The notes beneath the pieces were generated by a model that searched no databases, was not told where the DNA came from, and saw only the letters and a program-made list of their open reading frames with translations. Shown piece by piece: positions 63,881 to 64,000 of a stretch of DNA of 64,000 nt. The stretch covers positions 4,415,800 through 4,479,799 of the forward strand of contig NZ_CP037920.1 of assembly GCF_007748195.1 (NCBI RefSeq), written 5' to 3'. The stretch comes from Gimesia aquarii (GTDB taxonomy: Bacteria > Planctomycetota > Planctomycetia > Planctomycetales > Planctomycetaceae). The first letter of the stretch is position 1. Every line of letters begins with the position of its first letter. A program made the translations under genes and the position numbers.

Positions 63881-64000
63881 TCACCAACGTTCAACAGGCC
63901 CCCCGGGAACAGGGATATGCATCTCTGGTAGAGTTCCATCTCGGGAACCAGACACCGGACCTTTTGCAGCAATTTTTTTGATCGCAGCATTAAAAGCATG
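63881..64000 (-). CDS. C-terminal end of a gene entering from the right edge
   Basis: The last 39 residues of a minus-strand frame, beginning HAFNAAIKKIAAKGPVSGSR and ending HIPVPGGPVERW. No stop interrupts it up to the window edge. Too short to identify. It is convergent with the CorC-like gene, 15 bases away. Confidence 0.5.
   Translation of the reverse strand, partial: HAFNAAIKKIAAKGPVSGSRDGTLPEMHIPVPGGPVERW

Overview
The window looks like a chromosomal segment of a planctomycete, probably of the Gimesia/Planctomyces group. This is inferred from family content: three DUF1559 proteins with type IV prepilin-like N-termini, each followed by a small lipoprotein, a formylglycine-type sulfatase, a DUF1598 protein, a giant Ser/Gly-rich cadherin surface protein with the planctomycete N-terminal LE.R.LLS-type motif, and many short-signal lipoproteins. 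No rRNA, intact tRNA, CRISPR array or complete insertion sequence was seen.

Layout. 1-3.9 kb: four orphan minus-strand genes (TPR, LRR-like, two unknown), each followed by a related GGGTAA/TTACCC hairpin. 3.9-7.5 kb: a decayed phage-type element reading rightwards. It holds a holin-like protein, an overlapping spanin-like pair, a protein with unimolecular-spanin topology, a Mu Gam-like protein, a lambda-like cos candidate, a Nu1-like small terminase, a zinc-ribbon protein, fragments of an integrase and a DNA methylase, and the 3' half of a tRNA-Leu gene as probable attachment site. 8.2-14.6 kb: an 1854-residue surface protein with a putative papain-like C-terminal domain, then a DUF1559-like membrane protein. 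14.6-23.3 kb: accessory metabolism and regulation (sulfotransferase-glycosyltransferase fusion, PAS-AraC and AraC regulators, S9 peptidase, VOC protein, Tat-exported TIM-barrel protein, SLATT-like membrane protein), with an enolase-superfamily gene remnant.

23.8-42.6 kb: three DUF1559/lipoprotein modules interspersed with a rifampin-phosphotransferase-like PEP enzyme, an e(P4)-type phosphatase, an acyltransferase, a coiled-coil lipoprotein, an FAD oxidoreductase and several unknowns including DUF1598. 42.7-51.7 kb: sulfatase, the late haem genes hemD-hemE-hemG (minus strand), a gluzincin-type peptidase and the glycogen branching enzyme glgB. 51.7-58 kb: a structured RNA candidate, DUF1444, a PhnP-like hydrolase, a LysM protein and an ExeA-like AAA ATPase. 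58.6-63.9 kb: the conserved core cluster phoH - 7TM-HD phosphodiesterase - ybeY - CorC-like, and the C-terminus of a gene entering from the right edge.

How the genes work together: most blocks are housekeeping or envelope functions. The most unusual part is the 3.4 kb phage-derived island. Lysis-type genes sit left of a cos-like sequence and a small terminase sits right of it, as in lambda, but there is no large terminase, portal or capsid gene. It may be a cos-type satellite or the stump of a prophage. Starts were moved from the longest ORF where a ribosome binding site or signal peptide favoured an internal codon; each such case is stated.
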